From Rapana venosa (taxonomy: Eukaryota > Mollusca > Gastropoda > Neogastropoda > Muricidae), in NCBI GenBank assembly GCA_028751875.1, contig CM054140.1:27595431-27659430 (forward strand): a stretch of 64,000 nucleotides of DNA, in the 5' to 3' direction. The translations under genes were made by a program, and so were the position numbers. This document shows positions 49,184 to 61,236 of this stretch, piece by piece (position 1 is the stretch's first letter; the number at the start of each line of letters is the position of its first letter). The notes below the pieces were generated by a model. That model searched no databases, was not told where the DNA came from, and was given only the letters and a program-made list of their open reading frames with translations.

Positions 49184-49213
<30 letters not shown>
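49107..49213 (+). repeat. (CAAA)n and (CA)n array, unit B
   Basis: Duplicate of 32,757-32,863 with the same repeat counts. A single G is missing just upstream, near 49,092. Confidence 0.95.
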
Positions 49214-49214
<1 letters not shown>

Positions 49215-49279
49215 CGAAGCGCTGGAATGTGGTATTAACACAGTTATCACGGTGTATGACAACATGCTCCCTTTATTAA

Positions 49280-51560
49280 AAAAGAGTTAAAGAAAAAACC
49301 AAACCTCCATGGATAACAAAAGACATAAATCTGGAGATAAACTTGAGAAACCACCTGAAAACCCATGAACAAAATGAAGCAATTGTTAGCTAACACAAAG
49401 TATAATAAGTGGACTTCGCACTTAAAAAGGCAGTATCAAAGCGTAATTACTTTCAACAGTTTTTAATTACCAAATAGACAGCATCCCGGATGTCCAGGAT
49501 TTGGAACAAGCCATGGCAATACCAATTATGCTAAATAACAACACATAGTGTTCAAAAAATGTCAGAACATGTCTCGATTAAAGACATAATTCAGCTGGAT
49601 GAGAATAAACCCGCCTTTCTCTCAAAAAACATAGTAGAACATAAAGCTTTACTATACTGATTAACATGTGACAAGTTCCAGCGGGAAAAATGACATCTTC
49701 ATATCTATCAACAATAATATAAAAATCAAAACAAATTACCTTTTCCATTTAAATCTCCGAAGCCAATGGACAACTCATAGGACGTTAATTACGAAAACAT
49801 ACAACATGCCAAATGACTACTATATACATGCTGCTCTCAGCACAACGATAAAGAGTGCCTCCGATATAAAACTCGCGGCTAGTCCGGTTATTGTAAGAAA
49901 CACTCCTAAAACACATATTCTATAAACAAGCTTGTGTATTGATAAAAGCGTTCTATAACCAATCTCAATGGTTAACAAAGGAAAAACTATTTATAACCTG
50001 TACACGATACAAATTCAACGGGCGACTGAGTTTTCTTGCACCTTATAAAATTACAGTGCCAATAACGTTACAATTCTCATCATGTAACTATTTAGAACAC
50101 CCTTTAGAAAAACACCATACAAAACATCCCATAAATTCTATAACTTTTCTTCTAGATAAAAAAACCAGTCTATTGCACAAATGGATCATCAACAGAGGTG
50201 TTCGTTAAAAAATTTCCTGTCACACTGCTTAAACATCATCCTCACAGACAGTCTCGCTGACACCATGATAAATGACAATAAGTTTTTTAACTGGCCTCCT
50301 ATTTGTTGTCCGTTTTGAAAAAAGCATTTGAATTGCTCACCACTCTTTGTTGCGTCTCTTAGAGATTGCTAAATTAGAGTTGCGTAACAAGCTGCACCTT
50401 AAGTTATCCAACTACTAGAACATAAATTCTGATCCAAATAGCAAGCATCTGTATCGATAAAAAATCAAACATCAGAAACTAACTACCCATTAAGATATGG
50501 GGTCACCACAAGGCCTCAGTATTGGGAACACCTTTATAACAGTCGTACGTATGTAAATCATAGTACCGACCGTTTATTAGAATTAGCAGTAGAAATGTTG
50601 CTCGAGAAAGACCAACGCTCTACTTTAACTTAGTCTAGTGGATTCAGACACCACAATCTAACAGCAAGACTCAAGGTACAGTACAATGACAGATTGTCAT
50701 TATTTGGACCCAAATCTTAACCTGACAGCGTCTCCTTTAAATGCACAAAAAAACAAAGTGTATGTAGAATTTCATGACCAAGACAGAAACAGGCACCCAC
50801 AACAAAAGGAACGCGCTAGTTTTCAACCATCTGAGTATATTGTGAATACAATAACTGGAATAGTCTTGAAGCAAGTTGACATCATTAAATATTAGGTACT
50901 GATTAACCTTGAACAAAAATTTGACGTGGACTAGATCACATAAGTGTCACTAGGTAAAAGGCCTATCTACATATGTACTCATCCAATTAACCAAAATAAA
51001 GCACTTTCAAAATAACCATTCCTAAAACTATTCACTTTGGCGTCGTCACATCTACCCAATCATATGTACTATAGCGTCCACCTCTTGGGATAAAAACCTA
51101 CAGTGAACGAAACTTCTCGAAATCATTTCATCCTTTAATATAAAGAGCAGCAAGTAACAAACTTCCATTGTTGAAGAACTAACATCGCGGGCACAATTGA
51201 AGATTATCAGCAAACTAAAAATTTCCCTGAAACACATTCGAAAACCGCACTTTTAATTCTAATAAAGCGTCGTTTAATAGCAAAAAGCGTTTGTCAAAAT
51301 GCACACCTCACCAAGATTCACCCAAAGCTTATCAAAGTTCAACCAACATAGACACAACCTCTTTGCCAATACATATTGCACGCACTCGCACCAGGTTTTT
51401 TTATTTCTATTGTCTATGCGCACATAACACTTTATCTTTTTTTCTCTCTTCTTTTTCCTTTAGATAGATGCTTGAGATGATAAAAAAGCAAATGCACTGC
51501 TTATTTCAATGGTACCGTCTGAAAATAAAAATTCAACTTTATGACTCTTTGACTTGACAC
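49280..51560 (+). mobile_element. Decayed CR1/Jockey-type LINE remnant, unit B
   Basis: Duplicate of 32,930-35,210. It carries the same degenerate MGSPQGLSIGNTFI block (about 50,497-50,538) and the same GACTCTTTGACTTGAC tail. Confidence 0.6.
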
Positions 51561-52230
51561 ACACACACAACACACACACTGCCGGTTGCTTCAGTCAAAA
51601 GTAAATGAAAGTGACAACTCAATTGATCACCGGCACACAAAGCAATGCTCTCATGTTGCCACACTTCTTTAAGTTGCAAAACATCATGAAATATAGCCTC
51701 CCCTTTTCCTCAGGTCACCAAAGGTTTTCACTCATTCTGTTTAGGGAGTTTTCCTGTCTGTAAAATTTGTTCCATTAAAATTTATACTGCCATCCCTCTT
51801 GTATTCATTTTCAATTTCTGTCACATAGCAATGCTTGTTTATGATTTTGCTTTTATTGAATATATTTGTTTTCTACTTTCATGTCATGAACGATTATTTT
51901 CAATTGAATCTTCTCCCCATCCTTCCCCTCCCATTCAAAACAAGGGCAAAATGGTGGTATGACAGGTTAGGCGGGCCAAAAAAAAATCTGAACAGATCAT
52001 TGTTCACGTCCCCCCAACAGTTCTGATCTGAATGCCAAAAGTGTAGTTTACATGAGAGAGCACTGAGGACAATCTGAAACTGACCATAAAACTTTAACTG
52101 TCTCTGCTTATATTACAATTATGTTATGCTTCCTTTCTACCTGACACACTTTTTATAGACTTGATGTCTGTTCTAAATACAAGATCATTATCTTTCCTTT
52201 TCCAGTTTCCTGCACAGTGTGATGAAACTT

Positions 52231-54259
52231 TCACAGCCCAAGTTGTTGCCGAGCTGTCTTGGAGGTGGTGTGACGACATGGCTTCCCTGTAGCGTTAGCG
52301 GGCAGGGCGGAGAAGAAGAGGAAGTATGGCGGAACAGCAGTCATGTGATCCCCGCTGTCCGTCAAGAACAAGGTGCGGCAGAACTCTCGCAGCTCCACGC
52401 CGCACTGAAGCCTCAGTGCTTGGATCACCACACAGGACACCACAGACTCTTGAGTAGCAGCACAGGAGTCCAGCACAGTTGGCATACGGCAAACAACCAG
52501 CACTAGAGCCCGTTGACACTTGCTGGTGTGTGCTGATCAGCGAGACTTCCAGGCATCCTGATGCAGGAGGAAAGCGCCACCGCTGAATTGTGAAAGAGAG
52601 TGTGCGCAGCATGACACACAACGGTCCTCTACGTCGAAGTCACGTGAAGTAGCCCACGTCACCAAGTGCGCGCGGACCAGACCATTCCTGAAGAAGTGCG
52701 AATCAACTTTGAGGTCTTCTTTCATTCATTTGACAAATAACCACAGAAACAGGAGTGCTTGTTACCGCACATTACGTGCCCCAATCGCTGCCCCACTTTC
52801 CACTACCATCCAACCGATTCGTCTCTTCATTATTAATCATCCTTCACTGTCCACACCTGGAAACAAAGGTTTACACCCATTGTCTAACAGTCATCATATT
52901 GTTTGCACCCATCAAGAGAACATTTATTTTTGTGCGCACTCCGAACTCAGACCATATCCAACAGATGATGCATCAGTAGACTGTCCTATGGCCTTCTTCA
53001 GCAGACTGGCATGTACAGGTTGACCTCCCACACCCAACATGCTGAGTTTCCAGGGAAGGTCTCCTCCACTGTTCTCGAGAAAGAATCTCCAGCAGGTGTA
53101 AGGGCAGGCAATAAGGCCAAAGTTGCACCGCTCCTGACGTAATCACAGTCCCCAGACATAGAGCTTACAGAACTGGTGGGGGAGCCACGGCTGAGATCTA
53201 AGACAACTCGTGTCACCCCTGCAGTAAGATAACCTGCTGGAAATCCTCCACTCCATCCCAGTCTCCCATTGTTGAAGAGGACGTGTTTGGCATAACTGGT
53301 AACAGGTTGTCCTGTCCTTGCTTCTGTGGTCTTCTTTGGAGGATCTAGAATCAGACTGAGGACTGATTTCTACATCAGCCTTAGCCATGTTTTTCTTGTT
53401 GCTGTCATGAGCCAGAGGTGGGGTTGATGTTTTCAATGGACCATCTCTGTTTTGCCTTAACACACCTGATTTGGCTCATTGGGCCTCAGATTACTCTGAT
53501 CACATAACGAATGATGACTAGTGAAAAACGTTCAAAAGCCAATGTTGCACAGACAGGGAATAAATGGGAATGGAAGAACCATTTTGGAAAAGCCTGATGA
53601 CTTCCAACTGGTCCAGAACTACACATGACGCGAGTGTACCCTACTGGAGACCACCTCAAGCCAGAAACAACTAGTCCTGCAACGACAGCCTCCAGCATGT
53701 CCAGAAAGCTGCGTGACCTCTCCCTTACTTTTGCCAGTAACCAGGGCAAGATCTGCACAAAGCAGGCAGCTGGCAACATGATGGTGCCATCACGTGCGCT
53801 CGTCTATCCTTTACTCCAGCGAATTCCCAACCAACCAGGAGCGCGCGCGGCACCCTATGGGCTCAGCGGACATTACCAGGATGACGCGGCTGTGCATCCG
53901 GGAGTCCAGATTTGAGAGATCCCCAGAAATCAGCTCCACTCACCCAGAACGATCTGCGCGGCCATTCATGCGCCGTGGCCCCGCCTCATGATGCCAAAAT
54001 TTCAGGGTAACACCACTCTCTCTCTGGTGAGTTGGGGGCAACGTATTACTTACCCCACGTCCACCACTCTGATTGCCAATCACGTCGCAATATGGCTGCG
54101 AAAAACGACCTTGCTATCGGTAGACATCTGCCCTGGGTCGAAACTCGACGTTTTGACTAGGGGCGGAGTCCACGAAAATGAACGCTGCCTTTGTTCAGGT
54201 TGGTGGTTGCCCAGTGGTGAAGCACCTTGGGTACAGTGTATTTTGAAGGTCTCAGCCAG
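52231..54259 (-). pseudogene. Acyl-CoA synthetase (AMP-binding), copy 3, heavily frameshifted
   Basis: Nearly identical to copy 2 at 35,871-37,896, with the same C-terminal ANATGK loop (about 52,287), the same stop and the same CTG at the start position (54,259-54,257). At several places between 53,010 and 53,330 it reads like copy 1 where copy 2 does not, for example GAGCCACGGCTGAGATC, so its consensus is slightly better. Many single-base frameshifts remain. It would encode the same carboxylate-CoA ligase type if intact. Whether the breaks are biological needs accurate reads or transcripts. Confidence 0.75.
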
Positions 54260-54262
54260 AGC

Positions 54263-56165
54263 TACAATGTGTTTCTAGGAACAAAGAGTGTTTCACATAC
54301 TTATAGCTCTACCCGTATGAAGAGAAATAGTATCACACACTTACAAACCCCCTTATCCCACCTCTCTCTCCTCTCTTTAGGAAGGGTAGACATAAGAGCT
54401 GGCATGAAAGTTGAGCATTTGTAAAATATTTATGACTGTTGAGTAAGGAAACCACTTACATTGCACCACGCTTGTACAGCAACAACTCCATTAGAAAAGA
54501 ATAGTGAGGAAGAAGGTACTGCTAAAAAAGAATGGCTTAGGAATAAACAAGAGCACCTCGAGAAAAATTCTCCAGCGTTTCCCCCCCACAAAGTATTTAC
54601 AAGATATAGAGTCCTCAATAAAAGAAGAGAAAAAAGGCCAGGTCACCAGGTCAGCAATTTAGTAATTAAAGCCCCATTTGTGTAATTAGTAGAATAGGTA
54701 GGTAGGTAACGTAGGCATACACGCGCACCTATGCGCGTAGGTGGTAAGGCTATGTATGTCAGTTCGGTAAGGGTAGAAGATTTGTAGGTTCTGTAAATAA
54801 ACAGGTAAGATAAATAAAGTCACGGCAAGCAAGTAAGTAAAAAGTAACCGTAAGCGTAAACAAAAGAAAAAAGGAACTAGAGTCCACAAGACTGTTCAGA
54901 CTTTCTTCTGAAGACACGCAGACACACAGCAAAAGTGGCTTGAAAGTGTGAATGTGGTCTCAAAATATTCAGTCTCAGATGGGTGTCCTTCACCTCCCCT
55001 TGTTCCTTTTGCTTAAGACCATCTTACCTATTAATTAGTGATGCAAGTGGGAATCTACACAGCGCACCACAGTAAAGTTTGAATAAGCCAAACACTGTTC
55101 ACTCTCCCTTTACCAACATCCGCTACACACCCTTTCCAACTCATCTGCACCATTTTCTCTTGATTGTTCCTGCATCATGCTCACACACACACACACCAAC
55201 ACACACACACACATCACACACCGTGCGCGCTTAAGCGCGCCCACACATGCACATCCTGCACCCTTACATCAATGGATAATAATTAATTTAATTATTCATG
55301 CCGTATAAATTAAAATGAATCATGCTGTAGGAGAATATAATTTAATAGTCATAGAATAGAATGTCAAAGTCATTCAGAATTTAAAGTTCTGAGCTGCATA
55401 GCATATGATTAATGATGTGTGTATGATGTGAGCACTGCCCTGGAGCCTGTGTGTGTGTGTGTGTGTATATGTGTGAGCCAGGTGCAAGTTTGGGTGTGGG
55501 ATGGTCAGTATGTGTAGATGTGTTTGTGTGAGTGGGTGCCAGCTGGACTGCAACTACTTTCAAATTCAATAAAGTTCTACTTTTTCTGGCAACAATGTCA
55601 ATACATGAAAATAAAAACAGTGACAAATATCTTCATTTTCTTTTGGCCATTACATTACAAACAGAATGTGTTGGTAATGGGATGGCCCAGGCATGAAATT
55701 CCTTTCAGCCATTTTTGTTTTCCCTTCTCAACAAACAGAGGGTCTGACAATGTCTAAGAGATGTTACTTTGTGTCCCTTGTTTGCTCTACAAACATTGGG
55801 ATGGTAGTATCTGCATTGTGCCCGAATGTTGAAAGCAAGTCAGTGCCACTCCTGCTGGTTTTCACAGAGTCATTGTCTCTCTTGGACGTCTTTGCAAAAG
55901 GGGAATGCTGACATTCCTGCATTGTCTTTCATCACAGTGTGCATGGTTGTTGAGTTGCGGTTTGTTGCATTAGGCTGTATTGTATTATATTGTTTGACAC
56001 TGTATCATATCGTATTGCATTACACGGTCTTGTATTACATTGTATTTTATTGAATAATGCTACATTGCATTGCATTGTAGGGCTTGTGTTGAATTGTCAT
56101 TTATTGTATTACACTGCACTGCATGACATTACACTGTCTTGCATTGTTTAGCATTACATGTGTAA
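54263..56165. repeat. 5' flank block of synthetase copy 3
   Basis: Colinear with 37,900-39,870 and 1-1,880. It includes the GGTA run (54,698-54,843), the TG run near 55,450, the GGGTCTGACAATGTCTAAGA landmark (55,740) and the ATTGCATTGTAGGG tandem motif near 56,065. Similarity to 1-1,880 ends near 56,165. Confidence 0.75.
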
Positions 56166-56294
56166 CACCTCTCACAAAAAGGTAAGTTTTGGCGTTTAGT
56201 GTTACTAAGCATAGTAAGGGGAAAGAGCTCCCTTGTGCTAGAGGAATGTTCTCCTTTTGATGTATCTCCTTTGATTTGAAACTTTCTATCTTTC

Positions 56295-56545
56295 AGCCAA
56301 GTTTAGCAGCCTCGAGCGTGGTTACCAGTTGGATGGGAGACCGTTTGCGCGCCTTGGCTTCAGTACAGTCCGCCCAGTTCACCCAGCTGTAAATGGGTAC
56401 CTGCCCTCTTTAGGGTCAGGGAAGGTAAAGCAGCGAGGGAGAGGAGATGGGCGCCGCCCTCAATATGCTGGCTCTAGAGAAGTAAGGTCTCTGACGCCTC
56501 GCTCCCATACGACCTTATAGGTTATGGGACTCCTTTACCTTTTAT
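56295..56545 (+). mobile_element. 5S-like SINE, copy 5, without the tRNA half
   Basis: It starts AGCCAAGTTTAGCAGCCTCG, then AGCGTGGTTACC, and contains TTGGATGGGAGACCG (56,328-56,342), an exact 15-base match to the C-box region of vertebrate-type 5S rRNA as I know it. The body and tail are as at 9,356 (GGGTCAGGGAAGGTAAAGCA, TTATGGGACTCCTTTACC). The tRNA-like first 40 bases are absent, so it is 5'-truncated or lies outside the duplicated block boundary. Confidence 0.8.
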
Positions 56546-57900
56546 CTTTTCAAACCTTATTCCCTCCAAATCAGTGGAGCTAGGAGCATGTTTTGCTGGA
56601 GACTCTCTTGAGTCTGATGTTCCCCATTAAGGTATGGCTGATCTTTTTAAGCTAACTTCAGCTTAATTTTAAAAAAGTTGGAGAGGTTTATGAGGTATCT
56701 GTTTAATTTCATTGATGAAGATTTCAAGTATGTGAATTTAGAAATGATTACTTTGAACAAGCAAGCAAGTGGCAAATTTGAGCTTAGTCATTGTCTTTGT
56801 TGTACTAGGTTCGATTTTGGGAAGAATATTGTTCAGCTAACAAAATACTGAAGATTTCAAACTAAGGCTTATCACTATGTATAATGTATACGTGTGTGTA
56901 AAAGCCTAGTGTGGTTTTTGTAATGATTTTTTATTATGCACACTTCTATTTTTTTTGAGGAGTGATTTAGCAATTCTAAAACAGGTGCAATGACTTTGAA
57001 ATGTCATTGGGGATTGTTTGAATTAAGTTTATGTTAATTGATGTTTACACAGTTTCATAGGATAGACCATCAGCTGTCCTCAAGTAAATGAAACATGTGT
57101 AAGACTAGTTACTGTATGTGGTGATTTTAGAGGATATGTTAGATTTGTTGTGAGGATAAATATTGTCATAAGAGTTGGGAAATGGGTAAACTGAGAATAT
57201 ATTTTGAAGATTTGTTTGACTGTGAGAAACTCTGGTTAGTGTTTCAGTGTTTGCTTTGTGGGTATTCATGTTAAGTTGTCATTAATATGTTATACCTTAA
57301 AGTGTGGGTCTTTTGGTGATTTGCATCCTTAACCTGTGATAGTGTTTGATTTCATAGAGAGATCAAACAAGTTACTGATTTCTGTTCTTTTTTATTTCAG
57401 GAACATTGTTTATAATTTGTGGTTCATCTTTCATCGTTCATCATTTATTGTTCGTCGCTCATCGTTCATTGTATATCGTTCATCATTCATCATCTTCATT
57501 GTTCATCATCAATATCGTTTATCATCATCTATCATTCCTTTGATCATTTAAATAGATTTGGTCAGTTGTGAATTTTTTTTTATCTCTGATCTGAGATGGA
57601 TCCTTGATTAGTTGTGTGTTGAGGACTGGACACAATTATGTTTTGAGTAACTGGTCATATGTTTTGAGAACTGGACAAGAGTAACAGAATAGTTTGTATT
57701 TTGAATTGTATTTGTAGAACAATTGGTGATGAGAGAGATAGGGTAAATACTGCTTCAAGCTCAACTACCTACTTTAAATACAAAACTACAACTTTTGGGG
57801 ACCAAAATTGCACACTTTTATATGAAAACAAGGCAGCTTACCCTCAAGCAGCATTTACCCTATATCTCTACTAAAAATGAAAGTGATACTATCTTTAAGT
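56546..57900. other. No recognisable gene; TTCATCR repeat near 57,419-57,545
   Basis: AT-rich sequence with ordinary base composition. Near 57,419-57,545 imperfect units such as TTCATCG, TTCATCA and TTCATTG recur about 15 times. Nothing else is supported. Confidence 0.5.
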
Positions 57901-57908
57901 TATGGTAA

Positions 57909-58117
57909 GGTAAAAGGTAAAGGAGTCCCATAACCTAGAAGGTCGTAGGGGAGGAGGGCAAATATTTTTAGGGCCAATTGGGGCGCGTTCCCTTGTGTTT
58001 ATTTATGAGAACCCCAACATGGTAAATGGGGGAATGTCTAAGCCAACCAAAACAAACTACCCCACCTTTGGTCCCCCCGCTCGAGGGTTAACTTGGCTGG
58101 GGGCCTCTCCGCCCACT
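57909..58117 (-). mobile_element. tRNA/5S-like chimeric SINE, copy 6, badly degraded
   Basis: On the plus strand GGTAAAGGAGTCCCATAACC and TAGAAGGTCGTAGGGGAGGA are the reverse complement of the SINE tail. CTCGAGGGTTAACTTGGCTG near 58,080-58,100 corresponds to its 5S-like head. The middle is replaced by C-, G- and A-runs. Confidence 0.5.
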
Positions 58118-60970
58118 GGGGCCCAAAAAAAACCCCCGCCTTTAATGACAAAAATGAAAGTATCCCATCTTTTTGTATGGAAGACATAAAATTTGGGTTT
58201 TACTTCTTTTTTTAAAGGAAAAGGACCCAAAATTAACGTAGGGGATTTAAAGCCTATTCTCTATGATTTTTTTCGGGCCCCCATCCCTTTCCCCCTCCCT
58301 TTTTACCCCGCCCTAAAGAAGGAGCCCCCTTTTACACTGGGAAACGGACCGGAGAAAAACCCCGGTACCCCCCAATTAACCCACCCACCCCCTTAAATTC
58401 TAAAAACGGGGCCCCCCCGAGCCCAAACCCGCCCCTTTTGTACAATTTTTAAACCCAATAAAAAACAAAAAACCTCCCCCACTAACCCCTTTTTTTGGGA
58501 AAGGGTTTTGGAGACATACAAGCTTTTGGGGTAGCGGGAAATTTCCCCCATTCCAACTTGGAATGCCCCATCTTCCAGGCAGAAAAAAATACAATAAACA
58601 CAACTGACAAACAACACAACCACACCAACAAAATTTTAGAAACACAAAAATAAAAACCAACACATGTCACCAACCTCAACTTTTTTTTAAGGGTCCTTTT
58701 GTCGTAGGGTTTAGGTGACTACTGTGTGTGATGCAATTTATTGGATTCCCCCAAAAAGGGCTGCCCCAAACATAAAAGGGGTGAAAATTAAAAAAAAAAA
58801 ACTGTTCTCCCCGGTCAATACCATCCCCCAAAACCCAAATCCCCTTTGGGTTTTTGGGTTCATATTTTGAAGGAAATCTTTTAAAAGGGATTGATTAATG
58901 TGGCCAAACCAGTGACTCACTTGTAGTTTTCCTTCTAGTGGTGGTGTTGTTATGTTTTCCCCCTTTGTTTTTTTGTGTTAGGGGTTTTTTTTATTTTTTT
59001 ATTGTCATTTTTTTGTTTATAGTCTTTGGGTTTTAAAAAAATGGTTTTGTAGGGGCCCCAAACAAAAATGGGGGTTTTCCATTTTGGGAAAATTTTACCC
59101 TTTTTGAATTTCTTTTCCTTTCCCTTTTTTTTGTCGTCCCTTTATAACTAAAACCCCAAAAAAATTATAAAATTTTTATTAAAAAAATATATTAATTTAT
59201 AAAATTTTAAATAGAATTTATTTTCTTGAAAAAACCAAAATACAGGGGCCCTTTTTGCAAAAAACTATTCCTTTTCAACAACGGTGCCCAAGCATATCAT
59301 AAAAATCCACAACAAACACCCAAAATTTTTAAACCCCTTCACCCAGGGGGACAAATTTTACCCAAAACCAAATAAAATTTTCCCCCCTGAAAAGTTCTTT
59401 GTGTTTGGGACGGGGAAAAAATAAATGAAAAGGGACCCTGGTTTTGAAAAAAATACAAATACAATTTAAAATCTGGGCTTTGGCAAGGGGGGAAAAACTT
59501 AATACCAAAAAAACAACCTTTTAGGTTTTTCTATTTTATTTGACCGTATAAAAAAGATTTTTTTAGGTTTTATCATTTCTTCTCTTTTCTAATGAATAGT
59601 AAACCCTTCTGACCCTTTTAAATTTCTTCCGAGCAGCAGTTTTATCATCACCCTTGGCCCTTTAAAGTCAACCCAAAAGCATATTTAGATGTTAAAGTTT
59701 CAAACCCTAACTCAGTAGATGCACAGATTTCTTTAACCAGTATGGGATATTGTGGTCCAGCAAAAAAGTTTTTTTCCTCATCAAAGGTTGTAGGGTAAAT
59801 CCCCTGGGGCAAGACTTGATTTAGCTGGCCCTCATATCCCGACAATTTTGATCCCAATTTAATAAACCCTGGCTTATCTGGAAAAGGATGTCTGTTTCTT
59901 CAAAAAATTTAATTTAACCCTTTAGCAATCTTAGGGGTTTTCGTTTTTATGTTTCCACCAGTATCTGCTTTCTTTTCATTAAGGCTTGGGGAGCACTCTC
60001 TCATAATGGGAAAAATTTTTTTAAAATATTGCTGTGAAATCAAAGTGCAACTCGGGTGATTTGCAACATCATACTCTAAAGAAAATACCGATTTTGTACC
60101 TGGCTTCACGTCAGGGAAATAATAACACGGGCACTGTCTTTAAAGGTTACTCATAAACAGTTGTCCGGGGCCCCTGAAGTAAGCATTAAAGCTGAGCTTT
60201 TTCAAAGCAAGGAATAAAAACCTGTTACCATAGGCTCTTGGGCAGCATCTTTTTTCTTGCTTCCATATCAGCAGAATTTACTTTATTTTTTTAGCCATCA
60301 CATCCTTATCCTTGATAAATAAGGTCTTCTTTTTTTTCAGTTGCATCCATAAATCATATAAATAAAATATTTCTGAATTGTTTATGACAGCACTTCTCCT
60401 TCCAGCTTAACACAAAACTTTTTTTTTTTTTATAAAAGCCCCCCAAATTTGCAACCACAGTCCTTTTTGGGAAATCAGCCGACTCTAATAAATAAAAAAA
60501 GAAAGCCTATTTTTGTCCCGGGAAAATAACACTTTTTTTCTAATTAGGAAACCAAACAGCAAAAATCTGATTCTATCTAGTTGGGGGTTGTTTGGGAAAC
60601 TTTGACTGCGTTCCCTTAATCCCAAGGGGGATCTTTAAACACTGTAGGGATCAAGGTTTCCCAAAGTTTGCTGTGCCATTTTTTTTCTTTTAAACAAAAA
60701 AAAAAAACCCCAAAAATAGCAAAAAGGGAGACTAGATTTTAATACGATGATGTGTTTCATCCCTGCTGATGATATGGGGAAAAGGCACCATTGTTCACTC
60801 CGAAAAAAATTTTAAAAGGCAGGAAAAGATTTAACAAAAGTTAGGGCAACTTCACCAAATACTGAAAAATAGACTATAAGAAAAAAAAGACATTATTTTC
60901 TGTAACGACACAGGAAAAAAAGGTTTTTATTAAAAAAGAAAAAAAACCCCACTTTTTTAGAAAAAAGAAA
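58118..60970. other. Homopolymer-smeared sequence without supported genes
   Basis: Runs of 3-8 identical bases follow each other far more often than in 1-57,900. Open frames here cannot be trusted. The only coding-like stretch is at 59,648-60,120. Confidence 0.6.
59648..60120 (-). other. Unrecognised coding-like stretch in smeared sequence
   Basis: Two minus-strand open frames follow each other. One reads PGTKSVFSLEYDVANHPSCT and so on (60,104-59,909); the other reads KLGSKLSGYEGQLNQVLPQG and so on (59,866-59,648), separated by about 45 bases with stops. Amino-acid composition is protein-like and not repeat-driven. I recognise no family; a transposon ORF fragment or a host exon pair are both possible. 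Confidence 0.25.
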
Positions 60971-60979
60971 CACTGGGGA

Positions 60980-61236
60980 GGGGAAGCTCAGTGTCGAGCA
61001 CGCTTTCCCCAGCCGTTAAGCATGAGCTGGTACCACTTAGGGGTTTTGACCGTTTTTGGCCTTGGCTTCAGTACAGTTCCCATTTCCCCCAGCTGTAAAG
61101 GGGTACCTGTCCTTTTTTAGGGTCAGGGAAGGTAAACCGGGGAGGAGATGGGCGCCCCCTCAATATGCGGCCCCTAGAGAATGAGGCTCTGACCCCTCCC
61201 CCCTATAGGTTTTGGACACCTTTACCTTTACCTTTT
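60980..61236 (+). mobile_element. tRNA/5S-like chimeric SINE, copy 7, smeared
   Basis: Head GGGGAAGCTCAGTGTCGAGC, then CTTGGCTTCAGTACAGTTCC, TTAGGGTCAGGGAAGGTAAA and CCTCAATATGCGGCCCCTAG, ending TTTGGACACCTTTACC. Compared with copies 2 and 5, GC-rich alternations such as GCGCGCC are turned into short homopolymers. Confidence 0.7.

Larger units (their letters stand above)
40955..56405 (+). repeat. 16.35-kb direct duplication, unit B
   Basis: This copy of unit A starts at the same GGCAGTGACTCACTCAGCTC. It differs by single bases near 49,092, a 10-base insertion near 52,164, a T-to-G at about 52,219 and a handful of changes at 53,010-53,330 inside the synthetase. At most of those sites unit B agrees with synthetase copy 1. 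Its last 0.9 kb is clean where unit A is noisy. Confidence 0.95.
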
